Below, one piece after another: positions 44,854-56,900 of a stretch of 64,000 bases of DNA (positions within the stretch are counted from its first letter, which is position 1; each line of letters opens with the position of its first letter). The translations under genes were made by a program, and so were the position numbers. The notes beneath the pieces were generated by a model. The model was not told the DNA's origin, made no database searches, and saw only the letters and a list, made by a program, of their open reading frames with translations. Location of the stretch: NCBI RefSeq assembly GCF_025024155.1, contig NW_026251731.1:62001-126000 (forward strand), given 5' to 3'. The DNA comes from Gamsiella multidivaricata. Lineage: Eukaryota; Mortierellomycota; Mortierellomycetes; Mortierellales; Mortierellaceae.

Positions 44854-45100
44854 ACAACAAATAACGAGAAAAAAAAGAAACCAAAAAAAAAACCAGAAAA
44901 ACCGACAACAACAACAACAACATATGAAGCAAGTAGTTTGAACCGACGCGAAGAGGCCTTTTTTTTCTCTCGAGGACTTGGAAGCACTCGGATTCTGAAA
45001 TAGAGCACGCATATAGAAACAAAAAGCAAAAAAACAAAACAATAAAGCTCCTTGTTTGTGAACAATACTCATTTTAATAATTTGTTTACGAATACGACGC

Positions 45101-46640
45101 CTAAGCTGCGAGACGCTGCAGTAACAGGTCCTTGCGTTGCTGAAGCTGGTCTTGGAGCTGCCTCTGTGCCTGTTCTTGTTGTGATATATGTTGCTGATGC
45201 TGCATTGCTTGCTTCTCTTGCTGAATTGCGTGCTGCTCAAGCTGCGCCGTGATGTGCCTCTGAAGGTTCTTGACTTGTACTTGCAGGTCGCCAACTTGGA
45301 CGCTCAAGTCCTGGGTTACACGGGCATCTGCTGTATTCTGTGCTGATACGGATCCGCTGCTGGCGTCATCCATCGCATTCTCTGGCTCAGGGAATTTGAG
45401 GTCGCCAACGACGGGTTTGGAATGATTGTTCCCGCTGTCCATATCGGTATTGATCCGGCTTCCGTTTCTCTCAGCGTTCTCTTCCGTATTCAGTCCAGGC
45501 TTCAGCTCGGGTCCATTTATGTAGTCGTCGTCAAGCTGGAGGTTGCGCATCCACTCTTCAGTCATGTCAGTGTCGGCGGAGAGGGTACGAAAATCATGAT
45601 TCTTTTCGTGATATGCCCGAACTTCCTTGGTGGTCGCGGTGAAATAGATTTCCTTGGGGAACCAATTGTGCGTTTGACGGAACCCGGGGGTATGGTATGA
45701 CATATTCTCGGCGGATTCAATGAGGCGTAGTCGAGATTCGATCCAGATCAGGCGCCAGCCGTCGTCGCCCTTGCTGAACGCGACGTTGATGAGTGCTTGT
45801 GAGCAGTTGGCAAAAAACGGATATATTAGGACAAGGAGCGAGAAATCAAGGAGCAACTGAGTCCTCAATACGGACAGAATTTTTTCGTTACCAATAAGCA
45901 TATTCAGCATTAACACCACGGTAAAAAAGAAAAAGAACGCCAACATGAGGTGAAAGGCCCAATCCTGAGTAGAAAGTTCATCATCGACTCTAGATGAAAT
46001 CATAAAACAAGAGAACACAATGCTATTAGGTCGGAAATGAAGATAAAAACGTTAAATCAGGCTTCTCAGTGTAAGTACATCTTACCATGAAAAAGTAGGT
46101 ATTTGACAAAGCGCCCAGGAAGTGGCGCGAGAATTTTATCTCTGGCTCTTCGCATCCTTCATATGGACAGGACCATAGCAAGTGAAGCGTTGCGATTGCA
46201 AAGGCTAGAATACCGCCGGCAAAAATGACAAAGAAAATACGGATCTTTCCCATTGCCTGCTGGATAATAGTAACGTATTTGCAAATGCTTTCGTTGATCC
46301 TTAACTCGAGCAGCTGGTATTCAAAGGAAATGAAGAAAAGTTTGCGCGTGAGCTCTTGGCAGGTTCACTAGCGCAGACAAGATGAAGCCTCATGATGTTT
46401 GATCTACATACCATGTGTAAAGAGACCGCCAGGACTGAGAAGCTGAGCGCGCACGTGTTGCCATATGGATCATTTTGGTAAATTATGACCAGCTGGTCGA
46501 TAGCAGCAGCCATCGAAAGAACGAACGCGATGATGTCCAGAAAGTTGTACCCATATCTAAAAAGCGTACAAAGTAACACAAATGTTTGATACATTTGCGC
46601 CTCCGCTAAATCCGTATCTGTTGATGCATTTCTCCATCTA
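45101..46640 (-). CDS. TRP-like ion channel, C-terminal part (N-terminus missing)
   Basis: At least four exons on the minus strand encode the pore half of an ion-transport-family channel. A helix block comes first (NFLDIIAFVLSMAAAIDQLV, then CALSFSVLAVSLHM), then IRIFFVIFAGGILAFAIATLHLLW. The pore-side segment is RHFLGALSNTYFFM, followed by a last helix, HLMLAFFFFFTVVLMLNMLI, spliced to ALINVAFSKGDDGWRLIWIE. This resembles the S5-pore-S6 part of fungal TRP/polycystin-like channels. The tail contains acidic linkers and a Gln-rich coiled coil to the stop at 45101. Upstream of 46640 no N-terminal repeat domain or first helices could be found, so the gene is probably 5' truncated or has a diverged first part. 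A related, more decayed copy lies at 47010-48750. Confidence 0.6.
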
Positions 46641-47009
46641 AACAAAGACTAGAGCCTTTGAAAATTGTGCCGCTAATGCCTCTCGGAATTGTCTGCGTTG
46701 CTGTGTATTCTGTTCGCTGAGGATCCGAAGATTTGATTTCGCCTTTGGTAGTGTTACTTGCGCGTTTGATATTGTATTGACAAAGGACGAAAGAAACAAA
46801 AAATGTAAGGCTGAGAGATGATGATGATGGCGAATCAAGATGAATGCTTCGTCATTGTTCCTGTGGCGAGGGCGAAGCCAAGGTCAGGGCTCTCCAGTTT
46901 ATGGGAAGGCACAGAGCAGGCCCAATAAGGTTACATTCCACGTTGCACATTTCTCGAGATGGAAGATATCCATTCCGCTGCAACAAGCCTCTAAGATCCT
47001 ACAACTAGA

Positions 47010-48750
47010 CTACTCTTGGTGCAGTTTCTGCGGCTGTTCCTGAAGCTGTTTCTGCAGGTGTTTCTGAAGCTGTCTGAAACAGTTTCTGGGCTTGCATTTG
47101 TTGTCTACAAGTTGCGTTTTAAGATCACCGACTTGAGTGTCCATGTCCTGGATTACGACAAAGTCCATATTCCGCTGTGCCAATTCTGTTTCAATGTCAC
47201 TTGTGTATCGCGCTCTCAGGCAAATGACGCGCTGATGCACCGCCATTGCTTGCTACTGCGGGTACAGCGACCTTTGACGCCTCAGAATTAACACTCGCCT
47301 TCTGCTCCCCCTTGCATTTACCCTTGACTTTCCCTTAGCCCTCCTTGTCCTCTCATCCGCCTCCAATTTCAGTCCGATTATATAGCTGTCATCAAAAGGA
47401 ACATGTCGTATCCATGACTTGGTCTTAATGACACGTTCATAGACTATGTCCAACTTATGGAGGAAAGACTAACTTTGGCGACTGCAGCGAAGCAGATCTT
47501 TTTTGAGCCAGCTGTGTGTCTTATGAAAGCCCGGAATGTGTTATATGTTGGTATATGTTCGTACATATCCTCTATGAACTGAATAAATCGCAATCGAAGT
47601 TTGATCCAGACCAACAACGCCAATCGTTGCCCTTGCCAAAAGTGACGCTGACGAGGGCCAACAATGCCAAAAAAAAAAAAAAAAACCAGTTATTTTGCCT
47701 TTTTTGCAGCTAGTATGAGTCCTTTACACATCAACATGATCCGCATTAGGATGACGGTAAAGAAGGAAATGAGCGCCTTAATGATATAGATTGTCCAGTT
47801 TTCGTGGCCGAACTCGTCGGTGAAAAAATACCATCGTTTATTCTACGTAGTGGCAGCAAAATAAAGGACAAAGACGAATCCGTCGGTCAAAATCTGGCGC
47901 GCATTTAGGGTAGAGCCATATAAATGAGATAGATTTGGACAGTACCATGAAGAAGTAAGTTTCTAAGAGAGTTTCCTAAAAGTCGTGCGAGAACTTAGTC
48001 GTTGGATCTTTCCATGCTTCATCAGCGCATGATCTGGGCGACTGCAGTGCTGCGATACCAAGATGGGAATATCACCGGTAAGGATGAAGAAGAACAGACG
48101 AGTCTCAATCACAGCTTCTTGAATGATGGCGAAAAGCCTCCATTCCATCCCCTTGGTCCTTATTTCGAATAGCTATAAGGATAGAATGGTAGAAAGGCGA
48201 GTACATTGTACACTGTCAAATCTAATGATGTTACGGGTGTCAATGCACCTCGAACGCGCTACGAACACCCAGCGCTCTTTGCTCCTCGTATCATGTGCAG
48301 AAGTACTACAATAACGAAGAAAATGAGTGAGCGGGTGTTGCCTCTAGGGTCTTATTGGTAGACTACGACCTACAGGTCGTATGTTACTGCCATTGTGAGG
48401 CCAAGCGTGGGATACCTGTCCGGACCTAGTGCAGGTATCGATAGCATTCGTAAAAAAAAGGTGCGACCAAACGCCCTGGATGTTCTCTAATATTTATATT
48501 AATCATGCATTTGACGCCGGTAGTTGCTCTATGTGGTGCATTCCAATACTACCTGCTTGTAAAAGTTCCAGCCAGAGAAACACAGCACCGTGGCGATGAC
48601 AGCAGCGAAAAGCCATAATAGGTGACTGGACTGGCTGCAGTACACCAGCATAAGAGATGCAATCAGCGTTTTAAAAAGCGACGAAGGAATCGTGTACGAT
48701 CTGAGCTGGCCTAAATATAAGAGAGGTTATGTAGCACAGACGTTCTCGCG
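47010..48750 (-). pseudogene. Decayed tandem copy of the TRP-like channel
   Basis: Pieces in the same order as the neighbouring gene. A two-helix block (FKTLIASLMLVYCSQ, LLWLFAAVIATVLCF) is at 48720-48560. The last-helix region (DEFGHENWTIYIIKALISFF) is at about 47830-47730. The juxtamembrane WIRHVPFDDSYIIGLKLEAD is near 47415, matching WMRNLQLDDDYINGPELKPG of the first copy. A coiled-coil tail (MDTQVGDLKTQLVDNK) is near 47140. Stops and frame changes between them, and an A17 run at about 47670, show that it is no longer a gene. Confidence 0.65.
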
Positions 48751-48801
48751 CTTACATCCTTGTCAATTGTGAAAAGCGCCTTTCATTTATTACTAATACT
48801 G

Positions 48802-51455
48802 TTACAGGAATTGATCTTCCCGCTCCTTAAACAGCTGGAGCACCTCGGGTATTGTCATCTCTCCTAGTCTTTCGCCCTCCCTCGTCCGCACGTTCACCGT
48901 CCCCCGCTCCTTCTCTTTCTCGCCAATCACCAGGATAAAGTTATATTGGGCTACCTGTGCATCACGGACCATCTTGTTGAGTGTGCCACCGGATTGTTCA
49001 ATATCCACAAAGTAGTGCTTGTCATCCATCCCTACCACAGGGTCCTGAACCTTGCCGTCGGCATCCTTCTGGCCCGCCACAAGTGGCTCGCGACCCGCCT
49101 TGGCTAGTGTCTCCTTGACATAAAACGCATATTCTGTCAAGGATTTCCCGCCACCGCTGGTGCCATCGCTCCTCTCCGCGCTGGTACTGTCGACTTCAGC
49201 TGCCTTTCCACCAAAAACAGGCACGACCATAGCTTGACGCGGTGAGATCCAGAAAGGCCATCTTCCACCAGTGTGCTCAATCAAGATTGCCATCATACGC
49301 TCTACACTTCCCAACACTGCTCGGTGGACAATCACAGGGTGCTGCTTCTCGTCCTGTTGGTCATAGAACTGCAAGCCAAACCGCTGTGGAAGCTGGAAAT
49401 CCAACTGAATGGTCGCAGTTTGGTGCCTCCGACCAAGAGCATCTCTCACCAGAATATCGATCTTGGGCCCATAAAAGGCACCATCGCCCTCGTTGATTGA
49501 CCAAGAAAGTCCCGAATCATCCAGTGCCTGGCGAAGAGAGTCCTCTGCAGCATTCCATTCCTCGATAGACCCCATAAAATTGGTCTGAGGTCGCGTCGAG
49601 AGCGCAAGTTCGTAGGAAGGGAATCGGAAGGTTCTGTAAACGGTATCTACAAACGAAAGGGTCGAGCGGATTTCTTGAAAGATCTGATCCCGCGTGCAAA
49701 AGATGTGAGCGTCGTCCTGATGGAACCTGCGTACACGGGTCAATCCAGTAAGAGATCCAGTAGATTCGTTTCTAAGTAATGATAACAAAACGTATATTAG
49801 CATGACTCCCTCACAAAAGACGATGAAGTTGGTCTAATACGATGCAGTATGCCCAATGTAACTCACCGGTGAAGTGCACTAAAGTCGGCATAGCGAATTG
49901 GCAGATCCTTGTATGAGCGATTCGACATGTCAAAAATCAGGCAGTGTCCTGGGCAGTTCATGGGCTTGAGCCCAAACACCTCATCGTGGCCTTCCCTCAA
50001 CTCTGCCTTTACGTTGTCCTTATGCTCGTGCGAATGGTCATGGCTATGATCGCATCCTCGCTTGACCTCGAACATGTCCTCCTTGTAGTTTTGCCAGTGT
50101 CCTGACGTTTCCCAGAGCTCCTTCTTGTACATCAAGGGCGTCATGACCTCCTCGAAACCATACTTCCGGTACTGCTGTCTCATAAACCGCAGCAGCCTTT
50201 CCACGATTCTGGTTCCGTGCGGCAACATAAAGGCTGATCCTGGACTCGCTGGGTGAACTGCAAACAATCCTTGGTTTTTGCCGATGACGCGATGATCACG
50301 TTTCTCGGCCTCGCTCTTTTGGTAATGCCACTGCTTCAGTTCTTTGACTGACGGGAAAGCAATTCCATACATCCGTGTCAGTGCCTGGGGCGATTTAGGG
50401 TCCCGATCCAACTCTGGCATGAAATAGGCACTAGACGTCCTCAAAATCTCCATCGCTTGCAGCTGTCCCGTGTGTTGAACATGAGGTCCACGGCAGAGAT
50501 CCACGAATGGACCGCACTTGTACAGTGTGATCTCACTATCCGCAGGGATGTTGCCGATAAAGTGCTGCTTGAACTTGTTCTCAGGGAAAAGGCCGTAGGC
50601 GAACTCCTGTGAGACTGATAGCCGCTCAAAAGGCAATCGTTGAGCGACGAACTGATGCATGGTTCGCTGAATATCCGCGATATCCTCCTTGGTGAACTGG
50701 TGCGAAGGGTAATTCTGTTGCAAAAGCTCCGCCACAGAGAGAGATGGATCCTGGTCCTGCTTGGTCAATAAAAATTCGTAAAAGAAGCCGCCCTGTTTGA
50801 TTGCAGGTCCATCGCAGAGAAGCAAGCGCGAGCCATATTTTGCTTCCAGGGACATTCCGAGTACATGCGCCGAAGAATGCCAAAAGAGACTGGTGAGGCG
50901 ATCGTTGTTCTCCTGAAAGGGTACCAGTTCCAGTTGGCAGGACTGTTCCAGAGGTCGACTCATGTCCCAATACGTGTTGCCATTCAGCTGTGCGATCAAC
51001 GTACTCTTAGCCAGTTTTCCAGAGATGCCTACACGCAGAATAAAGATTAATGCTTAGCAATGCTTATAGTTAAATCCATATTTGTAGGTCTTAAGTGAAA
51101 AGTACCTTGTGCGATCTCCAGCGGCGTGGTAGCTCCTGCGGCTCCGACTTTCTTTGTGCCGTCAGGAAGAATGATTTCAATTGAAAGCCGGGATCCATGA
51201 CTGTTCCTGTTCAATTCTGACTGTCTAGCCTTCTCCTGAGTGAACGCCAGAGCACGCTTCTCGAACGCAGTTGAGGCTATTATATTGAGGTATCCCGCGC
51301 GAGCAGAGAGACGGAATCAGCCAGGGCTCGTCTTTTTTGCGCGATCTCCTCTAAAGAAAGTCCTTACACTGTCGAAGCTGTCCAAATGAGCATCCTATGC
51401 GGAATACACAAGCGACCTGCGTGGTCCTGGCACGTTTCCAATGAACCGATAACAT
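48802..51455 (-). CDS. Threonyl-tRNA synthetase, probably mitochondrial
   Basis: Class II synthetase that attaches threonine to tRNA(Thr). Four exons (51455-51368, 51276-51106, 51028-49867, 49771-48802) join in phase to 796 residues. The N-terminus (MLSVHWKRARTTQVACVFRI) is Arg-rich and free of acidic residues, as in mitochondrial presequences. A TGS domain follows (LPDGTKKVGAAGATTPLEIA), then the N2 editing domain with HSSAHVLG and CRGPH. The catalytic core has motif 1 (MTPLMYKKELWETSGHW), the zinc-ligand region (KPMNCPGHCLIF), motif 2 (RVRRFHQDDAHIFC) and motif 3 near GSVERMMAILIEH. A C-terminal anticodon-binding domain ends it. A His/Asp-rich insert (DHSHDHSHEH) interrupts the core between motif 1 and NCPGH. 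Unlike yeast Mst1 it keeps the TGS and editing domains; a dual or cytosolic form is possible if a second start is used. Confidence 0.93.
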
Positions 51456-52294
51456 GGCGATTGGTGAGCGGCGAAAGACGATTGGGGATCAACTTTGGCG
51501 ACGCGCTCCCTCTCTCCGAGGCGACTGTTTACGATCGAACCCATTTTTGACAGTCCTGATCGGAATCGACCCTTAGCTGGAGCAGCTTAGTCAAGAATGC
51601 CATTGCAATGTATCGTATCATAGAAAGCGCACACTGGCGCCCATCGATAGATGTATTGACCAACCATGATATCCACAGAGAGTCCATTTATGCGACTTTT
51701 TAGTTCAAAAAATATTTTGGAGGGCTTGCCTGTATCCATCTAATTACTCTGCTATGCGTCTTCTACCCGTTCATCCACAACTGGCACCTATCAGTGACAC
51801 TCCTTTCTCAACTCTACTGAACGGCATACCTTTGCAGAAGATACCTCATCTCCGCTGGGATCCAGCTATAACTGACCAACAATTCATACCGTATCCATGG
51901 TATACATTACCCAGTACATAAAAAACAATAAAGGCATCAATGTCATCAATAATACCATTTTCTTCGAGTCCGTATAAAGGTCGAAACCATCCGAAGGGAA
52001 CAAGAGCGACAGCATATTGAGAATAAGGAAATGAGAAAGCAAGGTCAGCAGCCCTGTTGTTGCGTTTCTGAGTGTAATAGGGAATAACAGCATGGTGTTT
52101 CAATGTGATGTTTTCGCTCTCTCTTTCATTCTTGCATTTTTGTGGTGTTTTGAATGCTCTGTGAACGAAACGGCTGCTGCTGCAATGTCCTGCATGTCGA
52201 ACCTCCATCCTAGAGCAGTACTTTGGCCAGTTTCACCCTGTGTACTTCAGCTGGCCACCTCCTTCTCTTTCCTTCTAAATAAAGAACAGAGAGA
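51456..52294. other. Intergenic region between two minus-strand genes
   Basis: It contains the upstream region of the threonyl-tRNA synthetase and the downstream side of U1-70K. Apart from the small frame at 51884-52093 nothing gene-like is seen. Confidence 0.5.
51884..52093 (-). CDS. Small hydrophobic open frame, doubtful
   Basis: A 69-residue frame from an ATG with two strongly hydrophobic stretches (GLLTLLSHFLILNMLSLLF and MVLLMTLMPLLFFMYWVMY) joined by a short polar loop. It could be a small two-helix membrane protein or a membrane-protein remnant. No family was recognised and no splice partners were found. Confidence 0.25.
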   Translation of the reverse strand: MLLFPITLRNATTGLLTLLSHFLILNMLSLLFPSDGFDLYTDSKKMVLLMTLMPLLFFMYWVMYTMDTV

Positions 52295-53758
52295 TCAGTC
52301 TCGGCTGTCACGATAGCCCCTCGAGTGATCTCCGAATCCTCTGCTTGACGGAAGTCCTGGGCTTCTTGATCGGCTTTTGCTTTTGCGCCTCTTGCTGTCG
52401 CGTTCGTAGGGACGATCACTGTAGCCACCACGACTACGGTCGCTGTAGCTGTCATGGCGGCGTCCTCCACGATCTCTATCTCCACCACGTCCATCCCTGT
52501 GGTCGCCCCCATTGCGTCCGCCATAGCCACGGTCGCCACCACCACGAGACCGCTCTCTCTCATGTCGATTGTCCCTTCCTGAAGATGACTGATTCTCGTG
52601 CGGTGCTCCAATACGTGTACCACCTAGTCCTCCGCCTAACAGACATACATAATTAACAACATATTGTTAGTAAGCTATTATGTGACCACAAAGTACGGAT
52701 GTTTAGTGGACAGGCGATTAAGGAACCTTACCTAAGCGTTTTGGTCTCCACCCCTTTACTGTCCTGCCACGCTCAACGTCAACAACGATTCGGCGCCCCA
52801 GAACCTTGATACCATCCGCATCCTTATATGCTGCCTTCATGTCTTTCTCACGCTCGAATTCGATAAATGCGTATCCTCTGGGCTTCCCCTCCGGATCTTT
52901 AACAACTCTAACCTATAAAACAAACGCAGACCGCGTCAGTTGAACAGGTACAGAAAACTGTAATACTTTACGACTACAAGGTCGAAATAGTCTTATGCCA
53001 TTTCTTGGTAAAGACTTACGTTTTCAATAGGGCCATACATCTGGAACTCGCGCCGCAAATCCTTCTCAGTACACTCGTAGCTCTGCTCGTATATTGCAAT
53101 TCCGGTAGACAAAAGGAAGTGCTGAGGTTAGTAATTATGTAAGGCCTTTCTTTACGAGTCTGTCCATGAAAAATAGTCCTCAAGCAACTTACAAGGCGAG
53201 AAATGTGCAATGTCTTATATGGATCGCCAACAACCTTTTCATCTTTGTTTGGGTCCCCTATGATAGGATTGTAATTGAAACTGCAAGTGAGAAATGATGG
53301 CGTTCAACAATAACAGCAGAGCAATAACGCCTCGCAGCAATCGATACGGCGCCTTTACATGCTTCTAGTCCTGTCTTCAAAGCTTCCTGAGCCTTTCTGT
53401 CTCGTTCCTCCAACTAGTTACAGGAGCCAAAAGAAGGCAGGAGTTAGACATGAACCGAACAGCAGTGAGTTGGAAGCAGTTGAATAACATGCAAAATGAA
53501 AAACCGGCGATCTACCTTTTGCTTCTTCCTCTCTGCTATGCTCAACGTGGGGACATAGTCTGTATCATGATTCTTGCACATATCCAGGTATTGTGATACA
53601 GGCATTAACCGCGGCTCGTCCTTCTTTCCGGGATCCCGATCCAATGGCTTTGCATAGGGCAGAGGCGGGCGCGGTGCAAAAAGTCGCAGCAGATGCGGTG
53701 GCAGAGCTGCCGTGCCCACACGTCCGTCCGAATCCTGGTTTCCTTGACGACGATTCAT
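52295..53758 (-). CDS. SNRNP70: U1 small nuclear ribonucleoprotein 70 kDa
   Basis: Spliceosome component that binds stem-loop I of U1 snRNA during 5' splice-site recognition. The N-terminus has the U1-70K signature [21 protein letters not shown] helix follows ([18 protein letters not shown]), then [11 protein letters not shown] (RNP2), spliced to [20 protein letters not shown], then [16 protein letters not shown] (RNP1) and [20 protein letters not shown]. The tail is rich in Arg, Gly, Ser and Asp as in the family. Exons are approximately 53758-53516, 53413-53359, 53280-53194, 53084-53029, about 53010-52918, and two more down to the stop at 52297-52295. The join between exons two and three does not close in phase with the splice sites I see. 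A missed mini-exon or a sequence error there is possible. Confidence 0.92.
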
Positions 53759-53975
53759 TCTTGGACAAGGTCGATCAGAGATTCAGTGATAACAGTTATA
53801 GTGGCGAAGGAAACTGAACTCGTTCTCGAATACTGTTTTTCGCAGATTCTATTATCCGCTGTCCGTTTGGCGTCCTGTATCGTTCGGTGTCTAGGAGTGT
53901 GATGCAAGTTCGAGAGGGAATGTGGATGGCAAGATCTTGTTTGCCGTTTTGAAAATAGGACTATCTAGGCGCTAT

Positions 53976-56900
53976 CTACGTCATCGTAAATTCATCAACG
54001 CCCCCTGTAATCAGCACGCGTGTGTGTGTGGCCGTACACACAAAATGCTGAAGTTCCATCTTTCTTCTTTTTTTGCGATTAGTGGCGCTGGTTCCAACAA
54101 TCGCCCCTTCGGCCATCTCTTGCCCTGGACTTCTTGACTCCATCCATGGGTATCTACCATCTGCCGTGACGGGGTGAAGATAGAGTGGTCGTTCCTGGTG
54201 CAATAGGTACTCTCGGGCAATGTTGGACATGTTTTCGGCCGCCATCACATCTCTGTGGCGATACCGTCCACAGTAGGGGCAGAAGAGTTCTCGAAGGGTG
54301 ACTTGGGCCACAAACCGGTGGCAATCCGGACGTATAAAACTCGTTGAGACCCACCACAATGTATCTGAGAGACCGAGCCTAAATAAAATAACAAAATATG
54401 TTATTCATTGGCACTCACTCCTCTGAAGACATTCCCGATGGTACATGGTGAAGAGTTTGCTTACCAATGGGACGAAATACGACAAAAATGAAGAGTGCAG
54501 AGATGACAGTCGACTGGAGCTTCCGAACTGACCAAGGCCCACACCGATCAACGCAGGATTGTCATCCTTGCAGCGCTCACCGATGCTGCCACCAACAATC
54601 CGGAGTAGGCTGTTGGCAATAGCCTGGTACTCGATGTGCTTGGCTCGCTTCATATCCCAAGTGTGTTTGTTGAACCGATTATTGTTACCATTATAAAAGT
54701 CCAACAGTCGGTCCTCGACTTGTTCAAGCATCTCGATGTAATTGGTGACGCTCGCCTCTGGACCTCGAACAGGAGGAAGACAGGACTCGATGTCCGCGAT
54801 GGAGTCTGACTGACCCGCTGGAATCAACTGCTTCTCGTCCTCAAGCCACCGTCTGTATCGGAACACAGGCTGCATCACCGCTTTTTGGTTGACAGCAAGA
54901 TTATGGTGGTGGGCTTTCTTGAGCTCTATGGCTTTCGTGAGCCCTATCATTGTTGATGGCGTGGTGGTCGTTTGTTGTTCCAAAGTGAGTCTCTGCATAA
55001 CATCCTGTGGTGTTGTTGTCGAGGAAGAGGTAATAGGGAATGAGCCTTTGAAGGACGGAGGGGCTCCTTGCACTGGATCCTTGTCTTTGCCCGATTGTGG
55101 AAGATGTGCGTATGTTCCGACGACAAAAGCTTGTCTTGCATCAAGGGTGAGGATCTTGATATCTTTAGGATCGACACTAGGCCAAAGTCTCGCCACATCG
55201 TCTTTGGTTCGGACAATGTTTCGGATCTCCGTCAAAAAATCGCTGGTACCGTGAAGTGTTGAAGTCAATCGAGGAGGTAGGCGATCGTCGGGCAACCGTT
55301 TGTGTTTGACTGACAGAAGTTCCCTGACTTTGGAACACAGGAGCTGCATAGTGAATCCGTCAGTTCGTAAAGACCCCCTGAGAAAATATCTTCTGCGGGC
55401 ATAGGTCTCCGGTCTGAACTCTGGATCGTCCAGCATCTGCAAGTGAGTCTCGAGATCATCAAGAAATAACAACTTGATCGCAGCGCGGTGTCCAGCCTTG
55501 CCTCTCTGGCGACTGGTCAGGTCTTCGGGATCGATATCGACGATGAGGTGCTTGATGAGAAAGCCTGGTTCTTTTCCTCCTATCCACTCCTCAACATCCT
55601 GAATGGATGTGCAGACGGTACCGACCAGCTCCTGAACCCGTGCCCTCAGTGCGCCTCCGCGGTTGAAAAAGAACATGGCTAGTTGTCGCTCCGTGAAACT
55701 GACAAAAGGTTGCTTCGCCGTCGACATGGGGATGATCCTACGAGGGTTTGGACTTAATTTGTTGATCGCGAGGTAGTTTTCAATAGCAGATACCTCCTCT
55801 TGGATCTCCACGTTAACATCGGATCCCAGCAGCCCCTTCTTTTTTCTTTCCTGGAGCTATAATTGAGAAGATAGAAAATAATAAATGAGAGGCATAATAG
55901 ATATCGGTTTGATGTACATTGAGATGACCAGCAGTGGCCTCAACTCATACCTTATTATGCAGCTTACAGGTCCCATTACGGTACATTTTTTTGAGTTCGA
56001 CCTTGAGCTGCAACGCCACCGATAGGAGTAACTCTGTTGGTGAGAAGGGAGTTGTCTCGTTGAGAGCGGCCCGAGGATGTGGTGGGGCGTACAGTCCGAG
56101 ATCCTTAAGGCGATCAATGAAATCGTTGACTTTCTGACCGGTACCACTTTTTCATGGGTAGTTCCCAGAGTAGAGGTATGACAGAAAGCTCTGGAGGAAC
56201 AAGAACTGCTCAGAGCCTTTGCCATCCTTGAATTTCTGGTCCATGTCACCACCATCCTCATCGTCGTCCTCTGCAGCACAACCGTCATCCAGCTTTTTCG
56301 CGTCCTTCATGGAGACTCGAGGACAAAGAAAATTCATGAATCGACGATTGTTGGGACCCGGTCCATGCTTGTTCACATGCTCGACAAACTTTCCAATTAC
56401 TCGTTGACCTTGTCGTTTGATCCTGGCAGCCTCGCGCACAGCGTTTCGGATACAGAGGGCAACTTCCTGTTGAACGGTACCGTCGTTTGGCAGAGCTCGT
56501 CTGAGGTTAGCGGATAGAGTACCGACGTTCAAAGTAGACGTTGGGTGCTGATATTGTAATAACCGTGTAATAGCGAGCTTGTGGGTGGCTGCACTCGAAT
56601 CGGACAATGTTTTGAGTTTGGTCTTGGGCTTGGGCTTGGGCTTGGGCTCGTCGCTGGAGAGCTCAAGCTCGTCTTTTGCTTCAGGCTCCTTGTAAGGCTT
56701 GAACTTGTAGAGCTTCATCTTGACTGGGTGTGGGGGGTTTGTTGCCCCTGTCCTCGTCTTGAATGAGTAGCGATGGCGATTTCGTGGGAGTTGCGTCCTT
56801 GGAAGCGGCGGGTGACCGTTTGACTCCTGAGATGGTAATGTGGTCGGAGGGTTATCCTGCAGATTCGGTGCAGGTTGTTCTGGTTGTGCTGAGGATGGTT

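Noticed and set aside
46638..46838. Possible signal-peptide-like start upstream of the TRP-like gene (SALHFLFLSSFVNT)
   Set aside because: The frame begins at TTG rather than ATG and does not join in phase with the channel exons; not accepted as its first exon.
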